Part shown: piece by piece, positions 1 through 7,461 of the stretch
Position numbering within the stretch: the first letter of the stretch is position 1
How the letters are laid out: each line of letters starts with the position of its first letter
Origin: JBBSEZ01 sp038239195
GTDB lineage: Bacteria; Planctomycetota; Planctomycetia; Gemmatales; Gemmataceae
Direction: 5' to 3'
Length of the DNA stretch: 17,423 bases
NCBI GenBank assembly: GCA_038239195.1
Contig: JBBSEZ010000195.1
Coordinates: 1-17,423 of the forward strand
The notes under the pieces: model-generated
The model's database searches: none
What the model was told of the DNA's origin: nothing
What the model saw: only the letters and a program-made list of their open reading frames with translations
Program-made: the position numbers and the translations under genes

Positions 1-11
1 CCCCGCGGGGA

Positions 12-72
12 CGGTTCGCGACGCGGCGCAGACGGGTGACGGCCCACCGCTACGGCCACGCGTCGCTAACCG
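12..72 (-). terminator. Inverted repeat just past the SurA/PpiD-like gene
   Basis: Bases 12-25 and 59-72 are reverse complements over 14 positions with one mismatch (C17 against T67), and include an uninterrupted 8-bp arm (18-25 with 59-66). The 33-nt interior can form a small stem of its own (GGTG 35-38 with CACC 45-48). The repeat ends one base from the minus-strand stop codon at 74-76, so a terminator or a 3'-end protecting hairpin for that gene is the natural reading. No T-run follows on the minus strand, so it is not a classical intrinsic terminator. The rest of bases 1-73 holds no gene that I can see. Confidence 0.45.
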
Positions 73-73
73 C

Positions 74-2881
74 CTAGTCGTCGCTCGCCGGCCGCGTCGC
101 GTCGAAGCGCTGCCGCGACGACTCGGGGACGACGTACTTCCCGTCCTTGTCGATCTTGTCCGCGCCGACGGCCTCGCGGCGCAGGCCCTCGACGATCATC
201 TTGCGATACTCGCGGCGCCGATCCTCCTCGAACAGGCGCCACAGTTCCGCGTGGCGCACGTCGCGGTAGATCGAAAAGAAGTCGCCGAGCTCCTTGCGAT
301 CGTCGCGGCCCTCCAGCACAGCGACGTAGTACGTCCGCGCGGGCGCGTCCACGATGACCATGGCGTCGCCGCGCGTCTTCAGCGCCATCAACTGCTTGGC
401 CAGGTCGCGCGGCGCGTAGGAAAACAAGGTGCGCTTGTCCTGCGGCACCTCGTACGGGCGGTACTCGAAGCGGCCCGTGCGCAGCGGCTCGCGCTCCGGC
501 CTCCAGAGCTTGGCGAGGCCCTCCAGTTCAAAGACCTCCCCGTAGCGTTTCGGGTCGGACAACTGCTCATCCGCCAGGCGGCGGTCGGCGCCGGGGCCCT
601 TGATCTTGGCGACGATCTCGACGGCCTTGGCCCTGGCGACCTGGCGCGCTTTGTCGAAGTACCACGCCTCCTTGACCTTCTCGAACACCGCCTCGCGGTT
701 CGGCGGGGCCACCGCCGGGTTCTCCCGGGTTCGCCAGAAGAAGACCTGATCGCCATAGGGGAGCGCCCGGCGCGGGAGCCACGGCAGCGGCACCACCTCG
801 TAGGTGCCCAGCCCCGGCAGGAACAAGTTGTTGACGAACTCCTTGGGGGAATAGTCCCCCTCCCCGCCGAAGGTCGGGCGGCTCTTGGCCGCCTCGTAGA
901 GGGGCTTGAGCCCGAGCTGGTTCTTGCCCGACTCGACGTCCTGCAAGATCTCGAAATAGGTGCGCGGGCCGGGCACGCGCATCTCGCCCGCACCGGGCTC
1001 GAAGGTGCCCGGCGGATGCAGGTGATACTCCTGAATCGCCTCCTTGATGTAGGCCTGCGCCTTGTCGCGGTCACCCCCCAGGGCCTTGAGTTTCTCGCCG
1101 ACCTTGCTCAGATTGCGCTGGAGCAGGATGCTGGCGTAGTTGTCCTGGGCCTGGACCAGAAACGTCGGGTAGGCCTGATGGAACGGGAGGGCGCTCGAAC
1201 GCAACGGCGCGACCGCCAGCCGGGCCGGGAGGGCCACGGCAGGGGCGCCTGGCAGCGGCGGCCGCACGGCCCCCAGGAGCCCGACCGCCATCTCGATCGT
1301 CTCGCGCCTTTGCGCTTCGGCCCCCGCCCCAACGTACGTGACGAGCGGCGCCAGCAAGGTGCCGCGCATCGTCGCGTTGCCGATCAGGCTCCCCACCGTG
1401 TCGCGAATCGTCTGGGGCGTCAGGGTTCCTGCTTCGGGGAACTGTTTGCCGTCCCCGCTGAGCGACTCGTAGGTGCGCTCCTCGGGGGAGGCCCAGTAGT
1501 GAGTGCTCTTCTGATACGTCTTGACCTCCGCGCCCACCGGGTCCGTGAGCAGGGCGCTGCTGAGGCTGGCCACCTGCCCGACCACGCCCGTGCCCAGGGG
1601 CCCAACGGGCGCCGCCGAGCCGATGGCGAAGGGCGCCAGGCTCGCCAAGCTCTGGCGCGCCAGCTCGCGATAGTAGGGGTCGGTGGCGGCGACGATGGCG
1701 TAGCTGACGGCGATTCGCTGGGGCTCCTTGAAGCCCGGCTCGCGGCGGTCGGGGCGCGGCTCCTGTTCGCGATATTTGCCGAAGAGCGCGTCGAGCTCGG
1801 CGTCGGTCGGCTGCAAGGCACGCACCTTGGGCGAATCGACGAACTTCTCGACCGGCAAGGCCATGAACTTGACGCGCAGGGTGGTGCGCTGGTCGCGATA
1901 CCACTGGAGGTATTCGTCGGGGGTGCCCGCCGAGGGGGCGTAACTGGCGCCGAGGTACGAGCGGTAGCCGCGCACGCCCGGCTCCTGGCCGAGCAGCGCC
2001 GCCTGGGTCATGCTGACGCGGAACTCGTCGCGCAGGGCGTCGAGCAGGTCCTTGGCGGTCAGCGCCTGCGGCCCCTGCTGACCGCGCCCGCGGCCGCGCG
2101 CCCCCCCACCGATGAAGGCCTGCACCTCTTCGGAGCTCTCGAACGTCGTGCCCTTGAGGGGCTCGCGGTTGCCCGCCTCGCGGGATAATTCACGGCGCAC
2201 GTCGGCATCGGTGAGCGTGACGCCCAGCTTGTCGGCCTGGTGCTTCCAGACGAGGAAATCGAGGAGGTCGTCCACCTTGCGCGTGCCGCCGAAGTAGAGC
2301 TCGTCCGGCGTGGGCGCAGCCGCGCGCTCGACCTGCCAGAGTTGATAGCCGAGCACGCTCGCCAACGTTTGCACGATCTGGAAGTGCGTCGGGTCGGCCT
2401 TGATCTCCGGGCGCTGCGTGACGGCCGCCAGGAAGATCAGGTCGCCGCGGATGCCGTTGGCCACCATTTGCGGGGCCTTGGTGCGGACGTTCTGGTGGAA
2501 GGCCTGCGCGTTCCGGGCGATGCTTTGCAGGTCCTTCAGCCCGCCCTCGGGGCTTTTGAGGTCGCCTTCGAGGAGGGCCTGGAGGGCCTTGCTGTGGTTC
2601 CCGAAACCGATCGGGGCCGGGTTCACCAGGGCGTGCAGGAAATCGCTCGCCGCCTTGCGCCGCCGCGCCACCTTCTCGAGGTCGCCATCGTAGACCTTGG
2701 AGCCCTCGACCTTGACGACCATCTCCCCCTGGCCGCGCGCGGCGCCGAAGTAGGCGAGGCCACGCTGCACGACGTCGCCAGCGCCGAAGGAGGCGATGAA
2801 GACGAACATGCACATGATGATCAGCCCGGCGAACACCACCTTCTGATGTTTCCGGAACCAATGAAAAGGGTTGAAGGCCAT
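74..2881 (-). CDS. Membrane-anchored SurA/PpiD-like N-terminal protein, 935 aa
   Basis: Probably a periplasm-facing folding factor or anchored scaffold of the SurA/PpiD type. This is inferred from architecture, because I see no clear parvulin catalytic domain. Residues 1-14 are short and basic, residues 15-33 form one hydrophobic anchor, and residues from about 52 hold the VKVEGSKVYDGDLE-type segment typical of SurA/PpiD N-terminal domains. Long helical, charged regions follow. Two Ala/Pro/Gly-rich stretches lie in the middle, and a helical Lys/Arg/Glu-rich segment (FDKARQVARAKAVEIVAKIK) lies near the C-terminus where PpiD-like proteins resume their chaperone domain. The ATG at 2881 has a GAGGA Shine-Dalgarno (complement of 2888-2892) with a 6-nt spacer. 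It is divergent from topA and shares its promoter region. Planctomycete genomes carry similar long proteins that are usually left hypothetical. The coding call is secure; the function is tentative. Confidence 0.75.
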   Translation of the reverse strand: MAFNPFHWFRKHQKVVFAGLIIMCMFVFIASFGAGDVVQRGLAYFGAARGQGEMVVKVEGSKVYDGDLEKVARRRKAASDFLHALVNPAPIGFGNHSKALQALLEGDLKSPEGGLKDLQSIARNAQAFHQNVRTKAPQMVANGIRGDLIFLAAVTQRPEIKADPTHFQIVQTLASVLGYQLWQVERAAAPTPDELYFGGTRKVDDLLDFLVWKHQADKLGVTLTDADVRRELSREAGNREPLKGTTFESSEEVQAFIGGGARGRGRGQQGPQALTAKDLLDALRDEFRVSMTQAALLGQEPGVRGYRSYLGASYAPSAGTPDEYLQWYRDQRTTLRVKFMALPVEKFVDSPKVRALQPTDAELDALFGKYREQEPRPDRREPGFKEPQRIAVSYAIVAATDPYYRELARQSLASLAPFAIGSAAPVGPLGTGVVGQVASLSSALLTDPVGAEVKTYQKSTHYWASPEERTYESLSGDGKQFPEAGTLTPQTIRDTVGSLIGNATMRGTLLAPLVTYVGAGAEAQRRETIEMAVGLLGAVRPPLPGAPAVALPARLAVAPLRSSALPFHQAYPTFLVQAQDNYASILLQRNLSKVGEKLKALGGDRDKAQAYIKEAIQEYHLHPPGTFEPGAGEMRVPGPRTYFEILQDVESGKNQLGLKPLYEAAKSRPTFGGEGDYSPKEFVNNLFLPGLGTYEVVPLPWLPRRALPYGDQVFFWRTRENPAVAPPNREAVFEKVKEAWYFDKARQVARAKAVEIVAKIKGPGADRRLADEQLSDPKRYGEVFELEGLAKLWRPEREPLRTGRFEYRPYEVPQDKRTLFSYAPRDLAKQLMALKTRGDAMVIVDAPARTYYVAVLEGRDDRKELGDFFSIYRDVRHAELWRLFEEDRRREYRKMIVEGLRREAVGADKIDKDGKYVVPESSRQRFDATRPASDD

Positions 2882-2934
2882 TCCTAGTCCTCAGTTAAGG
2901 CGACGAGCACGTCCTCGATGAAGGGCCGCCAGGC

Positions 2935-2961
2935 TTGACGTCCGGCGCATCGGTATATTAT
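2935..2961 (+). promoter_or_regulatory. Sigma-70-like promoter for topA
   Basis: TTGACG (2935-2940) and TATTAT (2956-2961) are separated by 15 bp, shorter than the ideal 17. The -10 lies in TATATTATG, the only AT-rich run in this GC-rich gap. A start near 2968 would leave a leader of about 73 nt and would place the ATG at 2960 upstream of the transcript, which supports the GTG start at 3041. The call rests on motif match only. Confidence 0.4.
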
Positions 2962-2985
2962 GGGTGAGTGGCGGGGGCCGCTCAA
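2957..2985 (-). promoter_or_regulatory. Sigma-70-like promoter for the SurA/PpiD-like gene
   Basis: On the minus strand, TTGAGC (complement of 2980-2985) is followed after exactly 17 bp by CATAAT (complement of 2957-2962). This predicts a start near 2950 and a leader of about 70 nt before the ATG at 2881. It uses the same AT-rich block as the topA promoter candidate on the other strand. The call rests on motif match only. Confidence 0.4.
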
Positions 2986-3040
2986 AATGGTGATTGTAGC
3001 GAGCCCCAACGGCAACACAACAGCAAACAGGAGAAGCCCC

Positions 3041-5962
3041 GTGCCCCCTCGCAAGAAGCAACTTACCGACGCCGGGGCCCCCATCGCGACCGGCCGCAAG
3101 AAGACGATCAAGGCCCCCGCCGCCCTCGGCGACGGAGGGGCCGATGGCGCCTCCGTGACCAGGAAGCGCCGAGCCCCCGCCGCACCCAAGGGAGGGGGGG
3201 GCGACGGCCGGGGGGCCGGCCCCGGCGCGCACGACCTCGTGATCGTCGAATCGCCGACGAAGGCAAAGACCATCAATAAGTATCTGGGCGGGAACTTCAA
3301 GGTGCTGGCCAGCTACGGCCACGTGCGCGACCTGCCCAAGCGGCGCAAAAAGGGCGAGATCATCGCCGGCATCAACCTCGATACCTGGGTGCCCACCTAC
3401 GTCGTTCAGGACCGCGAAGAGGGCAGTTCCAAGGGCCGGCGCACGCCCAAGGAGATCCTGGCGGAGCTCAGGCGCGAGGCTGCCAAGGCCAACCGCGTCT
3501 ACCTCGCCACCGACCCCGACCGCGAGGGAGAGGCCATCGCCTGGCACATCGAGGACGAGCTCGACCTCGACGACTCGCGCACCTTCCGCATCGCCTTCAA
3601 CGAGATCACCCGGACCGCGGTGCAGAACGCCCTCGCCCAGGCCGGCAAGATCGACATGGACCGGGTGCGCGCCCAGGAGGCCCGGCGCATGCTCGACCGG
3701 GTCGTGGGCTACCCGCTCAGCAACCTGCTCAGCAAGAAGGTGGCGCGCCGCTCCAGCGCCGGTCGCGTGCAGTCGGTGGCGCTGCGCCTCGTGGTCGATC
3801 GCGAGCGCGAGATCGAGGCGTTCCGGCCCGAGGAATACTGGGAGATCGCCGCCCTGCTGGCCCCCGCCGGGACGGTCCACATCGCCCCCAAACCGCTCTC
3901 GGTAGTGCGCGTCTCCCTCGACAAGAAGGAGAAGGGCGAGAAGGTCGATAAGGGCGACGACAAGGAAGAGAAGCAATTCGAGAAGGCGCCCGAGCTGCCG
4001 GAAGGGACGTACCAGGCGAAACTGGCGGAGTGGGCCGGCAAGAAGTTCGAGCGCGGCAACCCGACGGCGACCACCGAGGCGTTCGCCGTGGCGGTCGCCA
4101 CCGCCCTGGACAAGGCCCACTACCGCGTCTCCAGCGTGGAGCAGAAGGACCGCGAGGAGAAGGCGCCGCCGCCGTTCACGACCAGCACGATGCAGCAGCA
4201 GGGCAACACGCGCCTGCACTTCACCGCCGACCGCACCATGCGCACCGCCCAGAGGCTGTACGAGGGCGTGGACCTGGGGCCCGACGGGTCGGTGGCGCTC
4301 ATCACCTACATGCGTACCGACAGCACGCGCGTCTCCAACGACGCGCTCCAGGCGGTGCGGGACCACATCGGTAGCGTCTACGGGGCGGCGTACCTACCCA
4401 ACAAGCCCAACTTCTTCAAGTCGGGCAAGAGCGCCCAGGAGGCCCACGAGGCGATCCGGCCGACCGACCTGGCCTACACGCCCGACCGCGTGGCCCGGCT
4501 GGGGCTGCACGGCGACCAGCTGCGCCTCTACACGCTGATCTTCCAGCGCTTCGTCGCCAGCCAGATGTCCCCGGCCGTCTTCGCCGTTACCAACGTCGAG
4601 GTGCTGGCCACCCCGCAGGCGGGCGCCGTCCTCGAAACGCCTGGCGCCACGGGCCTGTTCAAGGCCCAGGGGCGCATCCTGAAGTTCGATGGCTTCCGCC
4701 GCGTGCTGGCCCCGGCGGGCGGCAAGCAGGAGGACGCCACCCTCCCGGCCCTGAGCGTGGGCCAGGACCAGGACCGGCTCGACCTGAATGCCAGCCAGCA
4801 CTTCACCAAGCCGCCGCCGCGCTACAACGAGGCGTCGCTGGTCAAGCAGTTGGAGAAGGAAGGCATCGGCCGGCCGAGCACCTACGCCTCGATCATCAGC
4901 AAGATCACCTCAGAGGATCGAGGCTACATCGAGGTGCGCGAGCGGAAGTTTTTCGCCACGGCCATCGGCAAGGTGGTGACCGACCTGCTGGTGGAGCACT
5001 TCCCGCGCGTGATGGACTTGCAGTTCACCTCGCACATGGAGGAGGAGCTCGACCTGATCGAGACGAAAAAGGCGGAGTACCACGACGTCCTCAACGAGTT
5101 CTACGGGCCGTTCTCGGAGGCGCTCAAGGCGGCCGAGGACAAGATGCCGAGCAAGCGCGGCGTCGAGACGGGCGAGATGTGCCCGAAGTGCGGCAAGCCG
5201 TTGGTCGTGAACTACAGCAAGAAGACGGGCCGCGAGTTCATCGGCTGCTCGGGCTTCAAGGAGGGGGGCTGCAAGTACATCAAGCCGGGCGAGGGCGAGG
5301 CGGCCCGCGAGGAGCCGATCGTCACGGAGCACCTGTGCCCGGCGTGCGGCAAGCCGATGCTCCAGCGCATGGGCAAGAGCGGGCCGTTCCTGGGCTGTAG
5401 CGGCTACCCGGAGTGCAAGACGACGATGAACTTCGGAGAGGACGGCAAGCCGGTGCTGTCGGCCCGCCCGACGGAGCACGTCTGCGAGAAGTGCGGCAAG
5501 CCGATGGTGATCCGCGAAGGTCGCCGGGGCCCGTTCCTGGCCTGCACGGGCTACCCCAAGTGCAAGAACGCCAAGGACGTGGACGCCAACGGCAACCCCG
5601 TGCAGCCGATCACTTCGGGCCTCGCCTGCGAGAAGTGCAACAGCCCGATGGTGGTCAAGCGCGGGCCACGCGGCCCGTTCCTGGGCTGTAGCGCCTATCC
5701 CAAGTGCCGCAGCACCAAGCCGGTGCCGGAGGAGATGAAGGCGCAGCTCAACCTCCCGGCCCCGCCGCCCAAGGAGGCGCTCCCGGCCGTGGAGGTGCGC
5801 GACGTCTGCCCGGAGTGCGGGGGGGCAATGAAGTTGCGCAAGAGCACGCGCGGCAAGAAGTCGTTCTTCCTGGGCTGCGCCAAGTATCCCAAGTGCAAGG
5901 GCCTGCGCGAGGCGTCGCCCGAGTTGCTGGAGCAGCTCGCCGAGCTGGGCGCGGCGTCGTGA
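3041..5962 (+). CDS. topA: DNA topoisomerase I (type IA), 973 aa
   Basis: Relaxes negative supercoils by transient single-strand cleavage. I chose the GTG at 3041 because AGGAG (3029-3033) sits 7 nt upstream; the in-frame ATG at 2960 has no Shine-Dalgarno and overlaps the promoter. Residues 1-63 are a basic Pro/Ala/Gly/Lys-rich tail, probably disordered. The Toprim domain starts near residue 64 with VIVESPTKAKT, and its acidic DPDRE motif is at 158-162. The catalytic tyrosine is in ITYMRTDST at Y423. A Lys/Glu-rich insertion lies near 294-315. From about residue 714 there are five zinc ribbons, each with four cysteines, where E. coli TopA has three complete ones. This explains the length against about 865 aa in E. 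coli. The gene is followed by a long hairpin. Identification is very secure. Confidence 0.98.
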   Translation: MPPRKKQLTDAGAPIATGRKKTIKAPAALGDGGADGASVTRKRRAPAAPKGGGGDGRGAGPGAHDLVIVESPTKAKTINKYLGGNFKVLASYGHVRDLPKRRKKGEIIAGINLDTWVPTYVVQDREEGSSKGRRTPKEILAELRREAAKANRVYLATDPDREGEAIAWHIEDELDLDDSRTFRIAFNEITRTAVQNALAQAGKIDMDRVRAQEARRMLDRVVGYPLSNLLSKKVARRSSAGRVQSVALRLVVDREREIEAFRPEEYWEIAALLAPAGTVHIAPKPLSVVRVSLDKKEKGEKVDKGDDKEEKQFEKAPELPEGTYQAKLAEWAGKKFERGNPTATTEAFAVAVATALDKAHYRVSSVEQKDREEKAPPPFTTSTMQQQGNTRLHFTADRTMRTAQRLYEGVDLGPDGSVALITYMRTDSTRVSNDALQAVRDHIGSVYGAAYLPNKPNFFKSGKSAQEAHEAIRPTDLAYTPDRVARLGLHGDQLRLYTLIFQRFVASQMSPAVFAVTNVEVLATPQAGAVLETPGATGLFKAQGRILKFDGFRRVLAPAGGKQEDATLPALSVGQDQDRLDLNASQHFTKPPPRYNEASLVKQLEKEGIGRPSTYASIISKITSEDRGYIEVRERKFFATAIGKVVTDLLVEHFPRVMDLQFTSHMEEELDLIETKKAEYHDVLNEFYGPFSEALKAAEDKMPSKRGVETGEMCPKCGKPLVVNYSKKTGREFIGCSGFKEGGCKYIKPGEGEAAREEPIVTEHLCPACGKPMLQRMGKSGPFLGCSGYPECKTTMNFGEDGKPVLSARPTEHVCEKCGKPMVIREGRRGPFLACTGYPKCKNAKDVDANGNPVQPITSGLACEKCNSPMVVKRGPRGPFLGCSAYPKCRSTKPVPEEMKAQLNLPAPPPKEALPAVEVRDVCPECGGAMKLRKSTRGKKSFFLGCAKYPKCKGLREASPELLEQLAELGAAS

Positions 5963-5963
5963 A

Positions 5964-6011
5964 GCGCCCGTCTTGCTTTTTTCGCGCGAACCGGCAAGCA
6001 AGAGGGGGCGC
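5964..6011 (+). terminator. Long hairpin downstream of topA
   Basis: The arms are GCGCCC (5964-5969) plus TCTTGCTT (5971-5978) on the left, and AAGCAAGA (5996-6003) plus GGGCGC (6006-6011) on the right. That is 14 pairs interrupted by one unpaired G on the left (5970) and two on the right. The loop contains the short palindrome TTCGCGCGAA (5981-5990). It begins 1 bp after the topA stop and ends before the Shine-Dalgarno of the next gene, so it is placed as a terminator or attenuator. There is a T-run inside the left arm but none after the hairpin. The right arm is also copy A of a dispersed repeat. Confidence 0.55.
5980..6004 (-). repeat. CTCTTGCTTGCCG repeat family, copy A
   Basis: Read on the minus strand, the core CTCTTGCTTGCCG (complement of 5992-6004) continues with GTTCGCGCGAAA. 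Over 25 bases this differs from copy C (10106-10130) at only two positions. It forms the right arm and loop of the topA downstream hairpin. Confidence 0.7.
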
Positions 6012-6039
6012 CCCTTTCCACTCAACCGAGGGCCCACCC

Positions 6040-6303
6040 ATGAGCGACCGCGCCTTAGCGCCCGAGGGGAAGTCGATCGAGGTCTTGCGGGCGTGGATCA
6101 TCGGCAAGGAGTTGCACTGTTCGATCCAGGGCGACGTCTTTCCCGACGTCGCCACGTGGGGAGAGGTGCTGGCCGACCTCGCGCGCTACGTCGCCGACGC
6201 CGCGCAAGAGCTCCAGGGCACCGCGCCCGACGAGACCATCCGCCGCATCCGGGAGGCGTTCGACAAGGACCTGAGCGCCGCGCCGGAAGCGAGTGGGGAA
6301 TGA
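6040..6303 (+). CDS. DUF5076-like small protein, 87 aa
   Basis: A small soluble protein of unknown role. The segment from about residue 12 (IEVLRAWIIGKELHCSIQ, then WGEVLADLARYVADA) matches my memory of the DUF5076 family. That family is about 90 aa long, with a conserved EVLR-WI--LH core and a W--VLADL-RHVA helix, and is found in alphaproteobacteria and planctomycetes; its function is not known. The ATG at 6040 is chosen because GAGGG (6028-6032) lies 7 nt upstream. The frame is open much further upstream, but that part lies inside topA. The gene sits 77 nt after topA, behind a hairpin, and 25 nt before another small gene, so these two are probably co-transcribed. The family assignment is from memory and not verified. 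Confidence 0.75.
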   Translation: MSDRALAPEGKSIEVLRAWIIGKELHCSIQGDVFPDVATWGEVLADLARYVADAAQELQGTAPDETIRRIREAFDKDLSAAPEASGE

Positions 6304-6328
6304 CCCTGTTTCACCTCGAGAGGGCCGT

Positions 6329-6562
6329 ATGAGCACACCGCCTCCTGCGGAAGCGCGCGCGCCGCGCCGCCTGGTCTTGCTGAGTGCGGGGGAGCAGAGC
6401 GAGGTCAAAGCGGTGCTGCTGGAGATGGCGCCCGCCGAGGTCAGCGGCAAGCGCCTGCACGCGGAGCTCCAGCGCCTGGCCGGCGAGCATCGCGGCGCGT
6501 GCGTTGCGGCGGAATGGCTCGGCCCGCTCGGGTGGACGCGCTTTATGTGGAGCAGAATGTAG
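6329..6562 (+). CDS. Small hypothetical protein, 77 aa
   Basis: I do not recognise a family. The protein begins with a short Pro/Ala/Arg-rich stretch, has two amphipathic helices around residues 18-50 (SAGEQSEVKAVLLEM, then KRLHAELQRLAGEH), and ends in a hydrophobic aromatic segment (AAEWLGPLGWTRFMW). No signal peptide or membrane segment is evident. The ATG at 6329 follows GAGAGGG (6318-6324) with a short 4-nt spacer; a GTG at 6293 that overlaps the previous gene is the alternative start. Its last two codons, ATG and TAG, come from the left end of the 54-bp palindromic element at 6556-6609. The native C-terminus may therefore have been replaced when the element arrived. That the gene is real is supported by placement and reading frame only. 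Confidence 0.6.
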   Translation: MSTPPPAEARAPRRLVLLSAGEQSEVKAVLLEMAPAEVSGKRLHAELQRLAGEHRGACVAAEWLGPLGWTRFMWSRM

Positions 6563-6609
6563 GCCGCGACTCCGTCGCGGTCCCCCGCCGCGGAGCGGCG
6601 GGCTACATT
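6556..6609. repeat. 54-bp double-hairpin palindromic element
   Basis: AATGTAG (6556-6562) and CTACATT (6603-6609) are perfect inverted ends. Between them are two GC-rich hairpins. The first is CCGCGAC (6564-6570) with GTCGCGG (6574-6580) around the loop TCC. The second is CCCGCCGC (6584-6591) with GCGGCGGG (6595-6602) around the loop GGA. The two loops are complementary, so kissing or an extended cruciform is possible. The TAG in the left end is the stop codon of the plus-strand small gene, and the TAG read on the minus strand in the right end is the stop codon of the methyltransferase. I recall similar elements scattered in Gemmata-type genomes. It resembles a REP/MITE-like repeat used as a bidirectional terminator. 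Confidence 0.8.
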
Positions 6610-7391
6610 GGCCGCTCCGCCGCCAGCAGATACCCATAGGCCCGCAGCCACCCGAACCACCCCGGCAGCGGCACGCGCCCGTCGGGGCGCAGGCCGATTG
6701 GCCGCACCTCGCGCACGAGAAAGCCGGAGCGAGTGAGGAGCCGAATCGCCTCGCGCCGCGCGAACAGGTGCAGCGTCAGGCCGGCGACGCCCTGATGGAC
6801 CGGCATGACGCGATCGCCTTTCTCGAGCCCGGGGCCGCGCAGCCCTAGCCCGTCGCGCAGGAGCCAGGCCCGGCCGGCGCGGTCCCAGGCGTTGAACCAT
6901 CGATTGTGGACGTGCAGCACGAAGCGCCCGCCCGGCCGCAGGGCTCGGTAGGCGTGTTCGACGACGCGCTGGCGCGCCTCGGCGCCCCGGACCATGCCCA
7001 GCGTGCTGAACAGGCAGGCGGCGCAGTCGAAACTCCTGTCGGCGAGGGCGCTGAGGTCGGTCAGGTTGGCGCGGAGGAGGTGGACGGGGAGCCCGGCCTC
7101 GTCGGCGCGGATGCGGGCGATAGCCAGCATTTCGGGCGACAGATCGACGCCCAGCACCCAGGAGCCGCGCCGGGCGAAGGAGAGGAGCAAGCGCCCTGTG
7201 CCGCAACCGAGGTCGAGCAGCCGCTCGGGCCGCGGGCAGTGCTTCTCCACGAAGCGCTGGTCGAGATCGAAGAGAGGAGTGCCCGCCAGACTGGCGTCGT
7301 AGCCGCGCGCCAGGGCGGGATCGTGCAGGTAGTCCCATAGGCCGCGATCGACCCCGGGCGGGAGCTGCCAGTCGGCGGGGGGCAGGCGCAT
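6603..7391 (-). CDS. Class I SAM-dependent methyltransferase, 262 aa
   Basis: A soluble Rossmann-fold methyltransferase of unknown substrate. Motif I is LLDLGCGTGR at residues 58-67, the acidic ribose-binding strand is GVDLSPEML at 81-89, a further motif with SFDCAACLFSTLG lies at 120-132, and LRPGGRFVLHVHNRW lies at 151-165. The whole protein is one methyltransferase domain with a short N-terminal extension. It has no second domain that would reveal the substrate, so small-molecule, lipid or protein targets all remain possible. The ATG at 7391 has AAGGGA (complement of 7402-7407) 10 nt upstream and an extended -10 promoter further up. Its stop codon is formed by the palindromic element at 6556-6609, so the protein ends ERPM. 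It is convergent with the two small genes and divergent from the VWA block. Confidence 0.92.
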   Translation of the reverse strand: MRLPPADWQLPPGVDRGLWDYLHDPALARGYDASLAGTPLFDLDQRFVEKHCPRPERLLDLGCGTGRLLLSFARRGSWVLGVDLSPEMLAIARIRADEAGLPVHLLRANLTDLSALADRSFDCAACLFSTLGMVRGAEARQRVVEHAYRALRPGGRFVLHVHNRWFNAWDRAGRAWLLRDGLGLRGPGLEKGDRVMPVHQGVAGLTLHLFARREAIRLLTRSGFLVREVRPIGLRPDGRVPLPGWFGWLRAYGYLLAAERPM

Positions 7392-7426
7392 CGGAGGTCG
7401 GTCCCTTCGAGGAGAGGGCGTTGGGG

Positions 7427-7435
7427 ATTATAGCA
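7427..7435 (-). promoter_or_regulatory. Extended -10 promoter for the methyltransferase gene
   Basis: On the minus strand, TGCTATAAT (complement of 7427-7435) is a perfect TATAAT with an upstream TG, the extended -10 form. No good -35 hexamer lies 16-18 bp upstream; that place is taken by copy B of the CTCTTGCTTGCCG repeat. A start near 7420 gives a leader of about 30 nt. Confidence 0.55.
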
Positions 7436-7448
7436 GCGCCGACGAGCC

Positions 7449-7461
7449 CTCTTGCTTGCCG
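7449..7461 (+). repeat. CTCTTGCTTGCCG repeat family, copy B
   Basis: A perfect 13-bp match to the core shared by copies A and C, here followed by TTT and then diverged sequence. It covers the -35 position of the minus-strand methyltransferase promoter. Confidence 0.6.

Noticed and set aside
1..10. Perfect palindrome CCCCGCGGGG at the window edge
   Set aside because: Too short and GC-only in GC-rich DNA to assign a role; it may belong to a feature outside the window.
251..2188. Antisense open frame of 645 codons across the SurA/PpiD-like gene
   Set aside because: Shadow frame. The minus frame has a membrane anchor, a Shine-Dalgarno and balanced composition.
2960..3040. Upstream ATG that would add 27 residues to TopA
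   Set aside because: No Shine-Dalgarno, overlaps the -10 candidate, and the GTG at 3041 has AGGAG at a 7-nt spacing.
5179..5905. DNA-level tandem repeat in the 3' part of topA
   Set aside because: Explained by the five homologous zinc ribbons, not by an independent repeat element.
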